Shown piece after piece: positions 1 to 6,951 of a DNA stretch of 9,756 bases; within the stretch, counting starts at the first letter, position 1, and the number at the start of each line of letters is the position of its first letter. The position numbers and the translations under genes are program-made. This stretch comes from Anaerolineae bacterium (lineage in GTDB: Bacteria > Chloroflexota > Anaerolineae > J102): NCBI GenBank assembly GCA_026992375.1, contig JALXAF010000511.1, forward strand, positions 1-9,756, given 5' to 3'. The notes below the pieces were generated by a model. That model was given only the letters and a program-made list of their open reading frames with translations. It made no database searches and was not told where the DNA came from.

Positions 1-488
1 AAAAATACACAAACAACTTTATCGGCTCTCATAATTTGCAACAAGAATAAACGCTCGTAAATTGGATGCTACCGACAAAACTTGTCTTTTATAAATCAAT
101 TTCGATTTATGCGTTATGCGCTTGGCGACATCACCCCAAAAACCATTCGGATGCGTTGATACATTTTTTTTGACGCAGCGTTTGAGTGATAGCGAATTTC
201 AGTAGATCACGATTTCGTCTGCAAGCGCACGCCGAATGAATTCAGGTCTAAGGGCGTTCCGCCGCATGCCCCCCTGCGGGGACATTTTTCGCTCGTTCGG
301 GCCTGTCTGCGCAGGCAGACAGGCGGCCAAAGACCCCTAACCCTGATTTTAATCGGCGGGCCAGCGGAAATCGTGAATTACTGAATTTACTGATGATTTT
401 CGCTAAAATTTGACACTTTTGGCAAAAATCATGTCGAATGACGTCAATTGATTTTACATGTAGCACTCAACGCCGCCTTCGAGCTGAA
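1..488. other. non-coding AT-rich region with several inverted repeats
   Basis: No convincing gene is seen here on either strand. The left part (1-189) is AT-rich and contains a small stem, GACAA(74-78)/TTGTC(82-86) followed by TTTT, and a second stem, ATAAATC(91-97)/GATTTAT(104-110). Positions ~190-405 hold a structured repeat, listed separately. A further inverted repeat, ATGATTTT(393-400)/AAAATCAT(425-432), lies between that repeat and the end of the mutase gene. No clear terminator with a T-tract was found for the leftward mutase operon. The 72-residue leftward reading frame at 248-466 runs through the repeat hairpins and is not credible as a protein. Confidence 0.6.
190..405 (+). repeat. 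structured dispersed repeat, copy 1
   Basis: A ~200-bp modular element that shares a core with a second, inverted copy at 7904-8102. The shared 36-nt core is at 230-265; it begins CGCCGAAT and ends GTTCCGCCGC, with 33 of 36 bases identical to the complement of 8036-8071. After the core come hairpin ATGCCCC(266-272)/GGGGACAT(278-285) followed by TTTT; a perfect 10-bp hairpin GCCTGTCTGC(301-310)/GCAGACAGGC(315-324) with loop GCAG; and hairpin GATT/AATC at ~344-353. The ends form an inverted repeat: CACGATTTC(208-216) pairs with GAAATCGTG(367-375), with extended imperfect similarity out to TAGCGAA(190-196)/TTCGCTA(399-405). It may be a MITE-like element, a REP-type palindromic repeat or a structured RNA. 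No protein is encoded. Confidence 0.6.
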
Positions 489-1931
489 TTATCGAGCCAT
501 GGCCGCTTGAGCGTTTTGGGCCAGACGCCCGCCTTCCTCCAGCAGTCGCTGCACCGCGTCGGGCGTGTGGGCTTCGGCATAAACGCGCAGCACGGGCTCG
601 GTGCCCGAGGGCCGGATCAGCAGCCAACTGCCATCTTTCAGCAGATATTTGACGCCGTCTCGGGTGTTGAGCCGGGCGACGCGCTTGCCTGCAAGGGTGT
701 CAGGAGCCGCATCGGTGAGTTGGCGAACCAGATCGGGCTTGGAAAAGGGTCTGGTTTTGTAATCATGGCGGGCGTAGGCGAAATGTCCGATGCGATCCAT
801 CAGGCGATTCATCAGGGCGTCTATGTCGCTGCCCTGCTTGGCCACCAGTTCAGCCAGCAGCAATCCCATCAGCACGCCATCGCCTTCGGGAATGTGTCCT
901 TTGATGGAAATGCCGCCCGATTCCTCTCCGCCAATGAGAACATCCTGGGTGAGCATGAGATCGGAGATATGGTTGAACCCGACGGGCGTTTCGATGACCT
1001 CCAGTCCGTTTTCTTCCGCCAGCAGGTTGAGCATTTGCGTAGTGCTGACGGTTTTGACCACAATGCCTCGTTCCCCCTTGCGCAAGAGATAATCCAGCGT
1101 CAGCGTCATGATGCGGTGAGGATCGACGAAGTCGCCATTCGGGCCCATGGCCCCGATGCGATCTGCATCGCCGTCGGTGGCCAGCCCCAACATCAAATTA
1201 CTCTCTTTCATCAGTTGGCTCAGGGCCGTCAAATGCTTGGCGATCGGCTCGGGATGCAAGCCGCCAAAGCCTGGATTGAGCTCGTGGTGCAGGGTGACCA
1301 GCTCGACGCCCGCTTCTCGCAAAAGGCGATCGGTGTAGCCCATGCCCGCGCCATACATGGCGTCCACCGCGATGGGCAACGACGCGTCGGCGATGGCTTC
1401 GAGATCGACGAGCGAGCGGATGTGCCGGGCATAGTCGGGATAAGGATCGAAATATGCGATCATCCCCTGACGCAAGCCCGTCTCCAGCGGCATCTCGCGA
1501 GGCTGCTTTCCCGCCCGGAGATTGGCCAGCAGCATCTTCTCCACCCGCTGGCTGGCTGCGGGACTGGCCGAGCCGCCATAAGCCGCCTTGAGCTTGAGGC
1601 CATTGTAGCGAGGCGGGTTGTGGCTGGCGGTGATCATCACGCCGCCCGCGGCCTGCTGATCCACGATGGCGTAAGAGACGGCGGGCGTGGCGGCAAAACC
1701 TTCGGTCAGCAGCACACGAATGCCGTTGGCGGCCAGCACCCCCGCGACGGTCTTTGCATAGCGGTCGGAAAGAAAACGCGTGTCGTATCCCACCACAACA
1801 GCCGTCTCGGCGCCGCTTTGCTCCGCCCGAACCATATCCGCAATGGCCTGGGCAGCCAGCCGCACGTTTTCGAAAGTAAACGCATCGCTGATGACCGCGC
1901 GCCAGCCATCGGTGCCAAAATTGATGCTCAT
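489..1931 (-). CDS. phosphoglucomutase/phosphomannomutase (alpha-D-phosphohexomutase family)
   Basis: A 480-residue cytosolic enzyme of the alpha-D-phosphohexomutase superfamily. It interconverts hexose-1- and hexose-6-phosphates through a phosphoserine and so feeds glycogen, nucleotide-sugar or cell-envelope synthesis. All four family signatures are visible: the phosphoserine loop TASHNP (residues 101-106, catalytic Ser103), the metal-binding loop DGDADR (253-258), the sugar-specificity loop GEESGG (335-340) and the phosphate-binding loop RPSGTEP (440-446). The N-terminal FGTDGWR is typical, and the length matches full-length members. The ATG at 1929-1931 is preceded by a strong AGGAGG about 10 nt upstream, which fixes the start. 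It lies 67 bp downstream of the kinase gene on the same strand, probably in one operon. The GEESGG loop fits glucose/mannose substrates, but substrate preference cannot be settled from sequence alone. Confidence 0.93.
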   Translation of the reverse strand: MSINFGTDGWRAVISDAFTFENVRLAAQAIADMVRAEQSGAETAVVVGYDTRFLSDRYAKTVAGVLAANGIRVLLTEGFAATPAVSYAIVDQQAAGGVMITASHNPPRYNGLKLKAAYGGSASPAASQRVEKMLLANLRAGKQPREMPLETGLRQGMIAYFDPYPDYARHIRSLVDLEAIADASLPIAVDAMYGAGMGYTDRLLREAGVELVTLHHELNPGFGGLHPEPIAKHLTALSQLMKESNLMLGLATDGDADRIGAMGPNGDFVDPHRIMTLTLDYLLRKGERGIVVKTVSTTQMLNLLAEENGLEVIETPVGFNHISDLMLTQDVLIGGEESGGISIKGHIPEGDGVLMGLLLAELVAKQGSDIDALMNRLMDRIGHFAYARHDYKTRPFSKPDLVRQLTDAAPDTLAGKRVARLNTRDGVKYLLKDGSWLLIRPSGTEPVLRVYAEAHTPDAVQRLLEEGGRLAQNAQAAMAR

Positions 1932-1998
1932 TGCAAGACGTCCTCCTGTTGCAGAGAATTTCCGTTACGGTTTACACCGCCATATCACCTGCATTCCA

Positions 1999-3711
1999 TC
2001 AAATCACGGGATTGATCCAGGGATGATAGTCTTCGAGAATGGAGCCGCCGATGAATTCGCGCAAGATGGAATCGGATGGCACATGATCAGGCTCCGCGGG
2101 CAAAAACCAGCGCAGTAGCGAAAGCAGACGCTTGGCTTCGATCCATTCACGCGTGTCGGGTTCGATCTGACGTAGCAGCGGTAACACCATGGGTTGCAGC
2201 ACCGAAAGCTCGTAGGGCAATGCTGAGTTGAACATGATGTCGGCTCTATCCTGGAAGGGGAAAATCCATTTACGCTCGCCGCGTCGCACGCTCTCCCAGC
2301 GGGCGATGGTGTCTGCAGCCGAGTAGCCCCGGCTACGGGCGTCGCGCACGATGCGCCGGATGAGGCGCACGTCAGTGGTGGAGATGCGATTGTAGCGGTC
2401 AAGATTCAATTGCGCCAGATCGCTGACGTAAATGCGAAAACAGGCGTTTGGATCCACCTGAGGCAACAATTCGGGATTCAGCGCGTGGATGCCCTCGATG
2501 ACCAAGACATGCTGGGACGAAATGCGCACCTTCAAGCCCGGGCGACGTTCCCCTGTTGTGAAATCGAATTCAGGAAGCGTCACTTCTTCGCCGGCAATGA
2601 GCTGATTGATCTGTTGGTTGAGATAAGCGATATCCACTGCATAAAGCGATTCAAAGTCATAATCGCCATTTTCGTCCCGCGGCGTATGCGCCCGGTCGAC
2701 GAAATAATTGTCGACGCTGATCGGCAAGGGGCGTAGCCCCACCGCTAGCAGTCGCACGGCCAGCCGCCGGGCGAAAGTGGTCTTGCCCGAAGAGGAGGGC
2801 CCCGCGATGAGAATCACGCGCACCCGATCGCGTTGCTGTTCTATCTGATCTGCGATGTCGCTGATATGCTGTTCGTGCATCGATTCCGAAACCAGAATGG
2901 CCTCGGTTAGTTGGCCAGATTGAATGATCTCGTTCAATCCTGCCACATTGCGAATACCCAACCGCCATAGCCATTCGCTGTATTGGTTGAACACCTGAAA
3001 GAGAGGCGTTGGCGCCGTGTAGGGCTGAATGGTGGTGGGGGCATCCTGATGCGGAAATCGCAGCAAAAATCCGCCATCAGCGGGCTCGATGGCGAAATAG
3101 CGCAAATATCCGGTCCGGGGAGCCATGTAACCGTGGAAATAATCCTGCGTCTCAAGCAATTTGTAGATAATGAGATCGGGCTTGTGACGCTGCTTGAGCA
3201 AGCTCAACTTCTCTTCGTCCCCGGCTTCTTCGAAAATCCGTACCGCCTCCTCGAGGCTGACGCGTTTACGTTCGATGGGTAGATTCGCTTCCACCGTCTC
3301 CCGCATACGCTGTTCCAGACGCTGCAACTCCTCGTCCGTGAATGGTTCGCGTCCTTCGATGCGGCAATAGTAACCGCCATTGACCACCGAATGCTCGACA
3401 TACACCCGAGCGTCGGGGAAACAGCGATTGGCCACGGCAATCATCATAAACGTAAGCGAGCGGCGGTAAATGCGAGCGCCGTCGGGCGTGTTCAGCCGGA
3501 TGAGGCTGGCGGAGCCATCGCGCAGGACGCGGCGAGCCAATTCTGTTAGTTTGTTATCCACGATAGCCGCGATGGCGGCAGGCTCGCCATCATCTTTGGT
3601 CGCAGCCAATACAAAATCCTCCATTGGCGCGCCGATGGGCCCGGAGAAAATCCGGTTATCTTCAAAGGTGATGCGTGCATCCTTGCGCGGTTCCGAAAGT
3701 TGTACGCTCAT
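1999..3711 (-). CDS. ThrRS-like N-terminal region fused to uridine-kinase-type nucleoside kinase
   Basis: A 570-residue fusion. Residues ~1-200 resemble the TGS plus second additional domain (SAD) part of threonyl-tRNA synthetase: see CFPDARVYVEHSV (97-109), EPFTDEELQRLE (122-133) and NLPIERKRVSLEEAV (143-157). The HxxxH that opens the true ThrRS editing site is absent; the matching stretch reads RRSLTFMM (83-90). Residues ~295-500 are a P-loop kinase of the uridine kinase/phosphoribulokinase group: Walker A GPSSSGKTT (304-312), acidic substrate residue in SVDNYF (332-337), VIEGIHAL (404-411) and an arginine-rich lid (RRIVRDARSRG, 452-462). It probably phosphorylates uridine or a related nucleoside. 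An 80-residue upstream extension to 3951 is basic, unlike the family and rejected. The ATG at 3709-3711 has a weak GGGA in front. Family length (~550-570) supports this start. Confidence 0.88.
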   Translation of the reverse strand: MSVQLSEPRKDARITFEDNRIFSGPIGAPMEDFVLAATKDDGEPAAIAAIVDNKLTELARRVLRDGSASLIRLNTPDGARIYRRSLTFMMIAVANRCFPDARVYVEHSVVNGGYYCRIEGREPFTDEELQRLEQRMRETVEANLPIERKRVSLEEAVRIFEEAGDEEKLSLLKQRHKPDLIIYKLLETQDYFHGYMAPRTGYLRYFAIEPADGGFLLRFPHQDAPTTIQPYTAPTPLFQVFNQYSEWLWRLGIRNVAGLNEIIQSGQLTEAILVSESMHEQHISDIADQIEQQRDRVRVILIAGPSSSGKTTFARRLAVRLLAVGLRPLPISVDNYFVDRAHTPRDENGDYDFESLYAVDIAYLNQQINQLIAGEEVTLPEFDFTTGERRPGLKVRISSQHVLVIEGIHALNPELLPQVDPNACFRIYVSDLAQLNLDRYNRISTTDVRLIRRIVRDARSRGYSAADTIARWESVRRGERKWIFPFQDRADIMFNSALPYELSVLQPMVLPLLRQIEPDTREWIEAKRLLSLLRWFLPAEPDHVPSDSILREFIGGSILEDYHPWINPVI

Positions 3712-4187
3712 GCAAAATTCCCAATGGTTGTAGAATTGCTTCCCGGAAAAAGTCTCGCAGAGGGGACGCTGATCTTCTCGATGCCTTCGCCTCTCTGGGG
3801 GAAACGCTCTCTTTTTCGGAAGATGAGATTTGAGATTTGTAATCATACGCCATTCGCCGCCCGAGCGCAACCTCCGCAGCGTGAACAGACAAGGACGGAC
3901 ATGCCTGACGGGAGCGACTTGATGTTTGCGGAAAAGGCTCTTTTGGGGCATGGTTCCTTCTGGTTATTGGGAACTCGACAAATTCTGTCATGTCTTCCGT
4001 AACAGGATTGTTGATATTCGGTATTTTGTATTCGAATCTTCCCGGAACAGGGGCAGTAGCCAGCATCCAACAGCCAATTTATCAAGCTACAAAGCGTCTA
4101 TTTTGAACCATGCCGAAAAAGCTATGCCGGCGGATTTGCGTCAAATCGCCAGACTGACATTTTATGTTTGCCTCTTTTCTGATATAC
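3712..4187. other. intergenic region without a supported gene
   Basis: No credible coding region is seen on either strand; frames here are short, basic and lack ribosome sites. The stretch holds the candidate kinase promoter at 3842-3870. Near its right end is a TATACT hexamer in a TGATATACTTAATC context (~4183-4196, plus strand), just before a perfect hairpin AACTGC(4199-4204)/GCAGTT(4209-4214) that falls inside the transposase remnant frame. No convincing -35 accompanies the TATACT. Confidence 0.5.
3842..3870 (-). promoter_or_regulatory. candidate sigma70 promoter for the kinase-mutase operon
   Basis: On the minus strand, TATGAT (complement of 3842-3847) lies 17 bp from TTGCGC (complement of 3865-3870). 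The -10 matches five of six consensus bases and the -35 only three of six. It sits about 130 bp upstream of the chosen kinase start, with no other gene in between, so it is a reasonable but unproven promoter. Confidence 0.3.
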
Positions 4188-4520
4188 TTAATCTGGGTAA
4201 CTGCTATGGCAGTTGGCCCCAATCGTCCTCTTCTGCCACGAAGATGCTCTAAATTTTGTCAAGAGGTGTTTTGAGGCAAAGTTTCGCCAAAAAAAGCCGC
4301 ATATTAACAGCCGAATAGCGAAGCGCAGCGCCAAGACGACCACGGTCTCGACGTCCGGAGGCGCCCCTTTTCGGGCTCGGGCCATCAATTCCGTCATGTC
4401 CTTGGGATGCGTTCGGAAACGTATCCCTTTCGCAAGAAATTGATGGCTGGCGGGGTCGAGAATGGCGGCTGTATGCTTTGCCTTCACCGCCAAATCAATG
4501 CCAATCACTCGAACGTTCAT
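4188..4520 (-). pseudogene. truncated IS110-family transposase (N-terminal remnant)
   Basis: The first ~63 residues match the start of an IS110-type (DEDD, RuvC-like) transposase: VIGIDLAVKAKH with the first catalytic Asp at residue 9, then FRTHPKDMTELMARARKGAPPDVETVVVL. Family members normally continue directly into an MEATG-type segment carrying the next acidic residue. Here the frame instead runs into unrelated sequence (from about 4331 down to 4188) and stops after 110 residues. The other catalytic acids and the Tnp20 serine domain are missing, so this cannot be active. The start is well preserved: AGGAGGT sits 5 nt before the ATG at 4518-4520 and overlaps a CCTGA/TCAGG hairpin (4530-4541) that could mask it. 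The element has lost its 3' part, probably by deletion. Confidence 0.75.
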
Positions 4521-4566
4521 GAGTTACCTCCTGACTTCAGGTGATCATGGAATGGAAGGTGTGACC

Positions 4567-4626
4567 GCCGTCCCGCTCCGGCTGCTGCTGGCTTCTCACG
4601 CACTCTGAGCCGGCGCTTTAGACGGC
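4567..4626 (-). other. GC-rich nested stem upstream of the IS110 remnant (possible bridge-RNA relic)
   Basis: Two nested perfect pairings lie in the non-coding DNA just upstream of the transposase start: GCCGTC(4567-4572) with GACGGC(4621-4626), and CCGGCT(4578-4583) with AGCCGG(4608-4613). Unpaired bases between them form an internal loop and the apex is a 24-nt loop. In IS110-group elements the bridge (seek) RNA is encoded in the non-coding end upstream of the transposase, so a remnant of that RNA is possible. Two 6-bp stems alone are weak evidence. Confidence 0.3.
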
Positions 4627-4698
4627 TCCCTATTAGCATACTCATTTTTGCGGCGATTCACTATTCTCTTGTTAATGTGCTCTTTTGATTCAATATAC

Positions 4699-4768
4699 AA
4701 GGCACAAAGGCACGAAGAAAAGGATGGAATAAAGATTTCTTGGTGTTCTTGGTGTCTTTGTGCTCTTA
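4699..4768. repeat. imperfect hairpin repeat (CACAAAGGCAC type)
   Basis: The left arm at 4699-4720 (containing GGCACAAAGGCACGAAGAAA) and the right arm at 4747-4768 (containing TTCTTGGTGTCTTTGTG) are imperfect inverted repeats around a short spacer. Sequences of this style (CACAAAGGCAC...GTGCCTTTGTG) are common dispersed intergenic repeats in many environmental bacterial genomes. They produce spurious small frames with repeated histidine and glutamine, as one does here on the minus strand. Confidence 0.55.
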
Positions 4769-4826
4769 GTGGTATGGCCATCCAGATTGGAATTTGTAAA
4801 AAGACTTTTCAAGACCTACTTAGCAG

Positions 4827-5100
4827 TTATCTCAGAAGGCCAATCTCGATGAATTCTTCCGTCGTTGCCTGAAATGGCGTTACACGGAATCGCGCTAGCG
4901 CCGCCAAAAATTCAGAGCGCGAAACGCCCATGATTTCGGCAGTCTTGGATTGCGAGGGCCTGCTCTATTTCATGCCACTTGACTGCCGCCGCCAATCGCA
5001 TTTTATACAGGAATTGTCCAGACTTTTGTCGAAAAGCAGAAAAGACATCCTTCGGAAGTTCAAGCGTCAATTCGACGGTTTTCACGCATTTACTCTCCAT
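4827..5100 (-). pseudogene. UPF0175 family (antitoxin-like) protein, frameshifted
   Basis: The minus strand reads KTVELTLELPKDVFSAF and LRLAAAVKW-like sequence (here MRLAAAVKWHE), the hallmark N-terminal half of UPF0175. It then shifts by one base near 4955-4965 into the frame that reads QSKTAEIMGVSRSEFLAAL and ends EFIEIGLLR before a TAA at 4827-4829. Joined across the shift, the product is about 90 residues, the usual family size. A single extra base in the GAAATAGAGCAGG stretch would explain the break. The start is either the ATG at 5098-5100 or, better placed after a GGAG, the GTG at 5083-5085. UPF0175 proteins usually sit beside a PIN/DUF3368-type toxin gene. None is seen downstream, where only repeat and IS debris follows, so this looks like a decaying orphan antitoxin. 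Confidence 0.72.
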
Positions 5101-5158
5101 CACGCGTCCAACCAGATTTACAATCAGACCAATTTTGCGCCAACTGAACTCGCCTTCC

Positions 5159-5206
5159 TGAAATCCGAAATCCGCAATTCGAATTTCGAAATTCCAAATT
5201 TTGCCA
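5159..5206 (+). repeat. short quasi-tandem repeat leader before gatC
   Basis: A run of degenerate 7-8-nt units (CCGAAAT, CCGCAATT, CGAATTT, CGAAATT, CCAAATTT) ends directly in front of the gatC start. It replaces any recognisable Shine-Dalgarno sequence; the bases just before the ATG read TTGCCACC. Microrepeats of this style are frequent in intergenic DNA of Chloroflexota-like genomes. Whether it has a regulatory role is unknown. Confidence 0.45.
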
Positions 5207-5208
5207 CC

Positions 5209-5508
5209 ATGCCCAAACTCACGCCCGAAGAAGTCCAACACATCGCCGAGCTGGCCAAACTGGCCCTCAGCGAAGAGGAGATCGAACGCTACGCTTCCGA
5301 TCTCTCCGCCATCCTTGATTACGCCCGGCAATTGCAGAATGTGGACACCGACCACATCCATCCCACCGCGTCGGTGCTGCCCCTGCGCAACGTGATGCGC
5401 TTGGACGAGGTGCGTCCGGGCCTGGAGCCCGAGGCCGCCCTGGCCAACGCGCCTGCCAGCGAAAAAGGCTATTTCAGAGTCCACGCCGTGCTGGAGGGCA
5501 GCCAATGA
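5209..5508 (+). CDS. gatC: Asp-tRNA(Asn)/Glu-tRNA(Gln) amidotransferase subunit GatC
   Basis: A 99-residue GatC. This small subunit wraps around GatA and GatB and stabilises the amidotransferase that converts mischarged Glu-tRNA(Gln) or Asp-tRNA(Asn) to Gln-tRNA(Gln) or Asn-tRNA(Asn). The sequence shows the usual LTPEEVQHIAELAKLALSEE start, ILDYARQLQNVDTDHI in the middle and the loop PLRNVMRLDEVRPG; the C-terminus (EKGYFRVHAVLE) matches the family. The ATG at 5209 gives the normal family length. A 93-residue upstream extension in the same frame is rejected because it is antisense to the UPF0175 remnant. No Shine-Dalgarno sequence precedes the ATG. The stop codon overlaps the gatA start (ATGA). 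Confidence 0.95.
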   Translation: MPKLTPEEVQHIAELAKLALSEEEIERYASDLSAILDYARQLQNVDTDHIHPTASVLPLRNVMRLDEVRPGLEPEAALANAPASEKGYFRVHAVLEGSQ

Positions 5509-6950
5509 GCCACCTTCCCCAGACCATCCACGAGGCCCGGCGGCTTTTACGCTCGGGCGCCATGACTTCGGTCGAGCTCACCGAGGCCTATCTGGAGCGC
5601 ATTGCTTGGATGGAGCCCGACATCCGCGCTTATCTGCACGTGGCCGAAGCCCAGTCTTTGGCCCAGGCTCGGCTCGCGGATGAACGCATGGCCGCGGGCC
5701 AGGATACGCCGCTGCTGGGCGTGCCGTTGGGCGTCAAAGACATCATCAACGTGCAGGGCATGCCCGCCACCGCCGGTTCTCGCATCCTGGAAGGCTTCCG
5801 GCCGCCCTATGAAGCCACAGTCGTTCGCAAGCTGCGAGAGCAGGGAGCGGTGTTCCTGGGCAAGCTCAACACCGACGAGTTCGCCATGGGCTGGAGCACC
5901 GAAAACTCGGCCTATGGCGTCACCCACAATCCCTGGGCGTTGGATCGCGTGCCCGGCGGCAGCAGCGGCGGCCCGGCCGCAGCCGTGGCCGCGGGCGAGG
6001 CCATAGCCGCATTGGGCACGGATACCGGCGGCAGCGTGCGCCAGCCCGCGTCCTGGACGAACACCGTGGGCCTGCGCCCGACCTACGGTCGCGTCTCCCG
6101 CTACGGCGTCATCGCCTTCGCCTCCTCGCTGGATCAGGTGGGCCCGATGACCCGGGACGTGCGAGATAGCGCCCTCCTGCTGGAAGCCATCGCCGGGCAT
6201 GATCCCAAAGACAGCACGACTTTCCCCGATGCCGTTCCCCACTACGCCGACATGCTCGATGGCGGCGTCAGGGGGATGCGTTTTGGCCTGCCGCGGGAAT
6301 ACTTCACCGAAAGGATGCACCCGGGCGTGGAGCGGGCCACCCGCGAGGCCGTGGCCCGGCTGCGTGATCTGGGGGCCATCGTCGAGGAAGTCTCCCTGCC
6401 CCACACCGGTTACGGCATGCCCGTGTACTACCTCATCGCCACGGCCGAGGCCAGCGCCAATCTCTCCCGCTACGATGGCGTGCGCTACGGATACAGCGCC
6501 CAGGCGCCTGACTTGCAGGAGAACTACAAGCTCACCCGGGGGCGGGGTTTCGGGCCCGAGGTCAAGCGCCGCATCCTGCTGGGAACTTACGCCCTCTCTG
6601 CCGGCTACTACGACGCCTACTACCTGAAAGCGCAGAAAGTGCGCACCCTGATCCGGGCCGATTTCGACGCGGTTTTCGAGCGGTGCGACGCACTCATCGC
6701 GCCGGTGGCCCCCATCCCGCCCTACCGCATCGGCGAAGCCCCCACCGACCCCGTCGCCCTCTATCTGCTGGATGTGCTCACCCTGCCCTCGGCCCTGGCG
6801 GGCGTGCCCGCGTTGGCCCTGCCCGCGGGCTTCGTGGAGGATGATGGCGCAAAGCTGCCGGTGGGCGTGCAGTTCATCGGGCGTCCTTTGGATGAAGCCA
6901 CCCTCTTCCGCATCGGCCGGGCGTTTGAGCAGACGAATGAGGTGGCGTAA
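5505..6950 (+). CDS. gatA: Asp-tRNA(Asn)/Glu-tRNA(Gln) amidotransferase subunit GatA
   Basis: A 481-residue amidase-signature enzyme that releases ammonia from glutamine for the GatB-catalysed amidation of mischarged tRNA. The Ser-cisSer-Lys triad is in place: Lys78 in GVPLGVKD, Ser153 in GGSSGGP and Ser177 in GTDTGGSVRQPAS. The family phrases GLRPTYGRVSRYGVIAFASS and SLDQVGPMTRDV are present. One difference is ASWTNTVGL (182-190), where most GatA proteins read ASFCGVVGL. Full length, no breaks. The start overlaps the gatC stop (ATGA), and GGAGG at 5493-5497 lies 7 nt upstream, which supports translational coupling. GC content is clearly higher than in the gene that follows. Confidence 0.97.
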   Translation: MSHLPQTIHEARRLLRSGAMTSVELTEAYLERIAWMEPDIRAYLHVAEAQSLAQARLADERMAAGQDTPLLGVPLGVKDIINVQGMPATAGSRILEGFRPPYEATVVRKLREQGAVFLGKLNTDEFAMGWSTENSAYGVTHNPWALDRVPGGSSGGPAAAVAAGEAIAALGTDTGGSVRQPASWTNTVGLRPTYGRVSRYGVIAFASSLDQVGPMTRDVRDSALLLEAIAGHDPKDSTTFPDAVPHYADMLDGGVRGMRFGLPREYFTERMHPGVERATREAVARLRDLGAIVEEVSLPHTGYGMPVYYLIATAEASANLSRYDGVRYGYSAQAPDLQENYKLTRGRGFGPEVKRRILLGTYALSAGYYDAYYLKAQKVRTLIRADFDAVFERCDALIAPVAPIPPYRIGEAPTDPVALYLLDVLTLPSALAGVPALALPAGFVEDDGAKLPVGVQFIGRPLDEATLFRIGRAFEQTNEVA

Positions 6951-6951
6951 G

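Noticed and set aside
301..324. 10-bp hairpin considered as a stand-alone terminator
   Set aside because: No T-tract follows it on either strand, and it aligns in position with a different hairpin in repeat copy 2, so it belongs to the repeat.
438..2015. Long plus-strand frame (525 codons) across the mutase gene
   Set aside because: It is the antisense shadow of a phosphohexomutase that carries all four catalytic signatures. Its own translation has no recognisable domain.
3712..3951. 80-residue N-terminal extension of the kinase fusion
   Set aside because: The extension is arginine-rich, lacks similarity to the family's N-terminus and would overlap the candidate promoter. The ATG at 3711 gives the normal family length.
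4596..4781. 61-residue minus-strand frame rich in His and Gln
   Set aside because: It is generated by the CACAAAGGCAC hairpin repeat and has no ribosome site. Such frames are a common artefact of this repeat type.
4930..5208. Upstream extension of gatC
   Set aside because: GatC is normally ~95-100 residues. The extension is antisense to the UPF0175 remnant and runs through the microrepeat leader.
5547..6404. 285-residue minus-strand frame inside gatA
   Set aside because: GC-rich shadow of the GatA coding sequence, glycine/histidine-rich with no domain.
6772..6936. Extension of the DUF3800 frame back into gatA
   Set aside because: The extra residues (rich in Pro, Arg, Trp) are gatA read out of frame. 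A ribosome site at 6939-6944 supports the TTG at 6952, with the ATG at 6937 as second choice.
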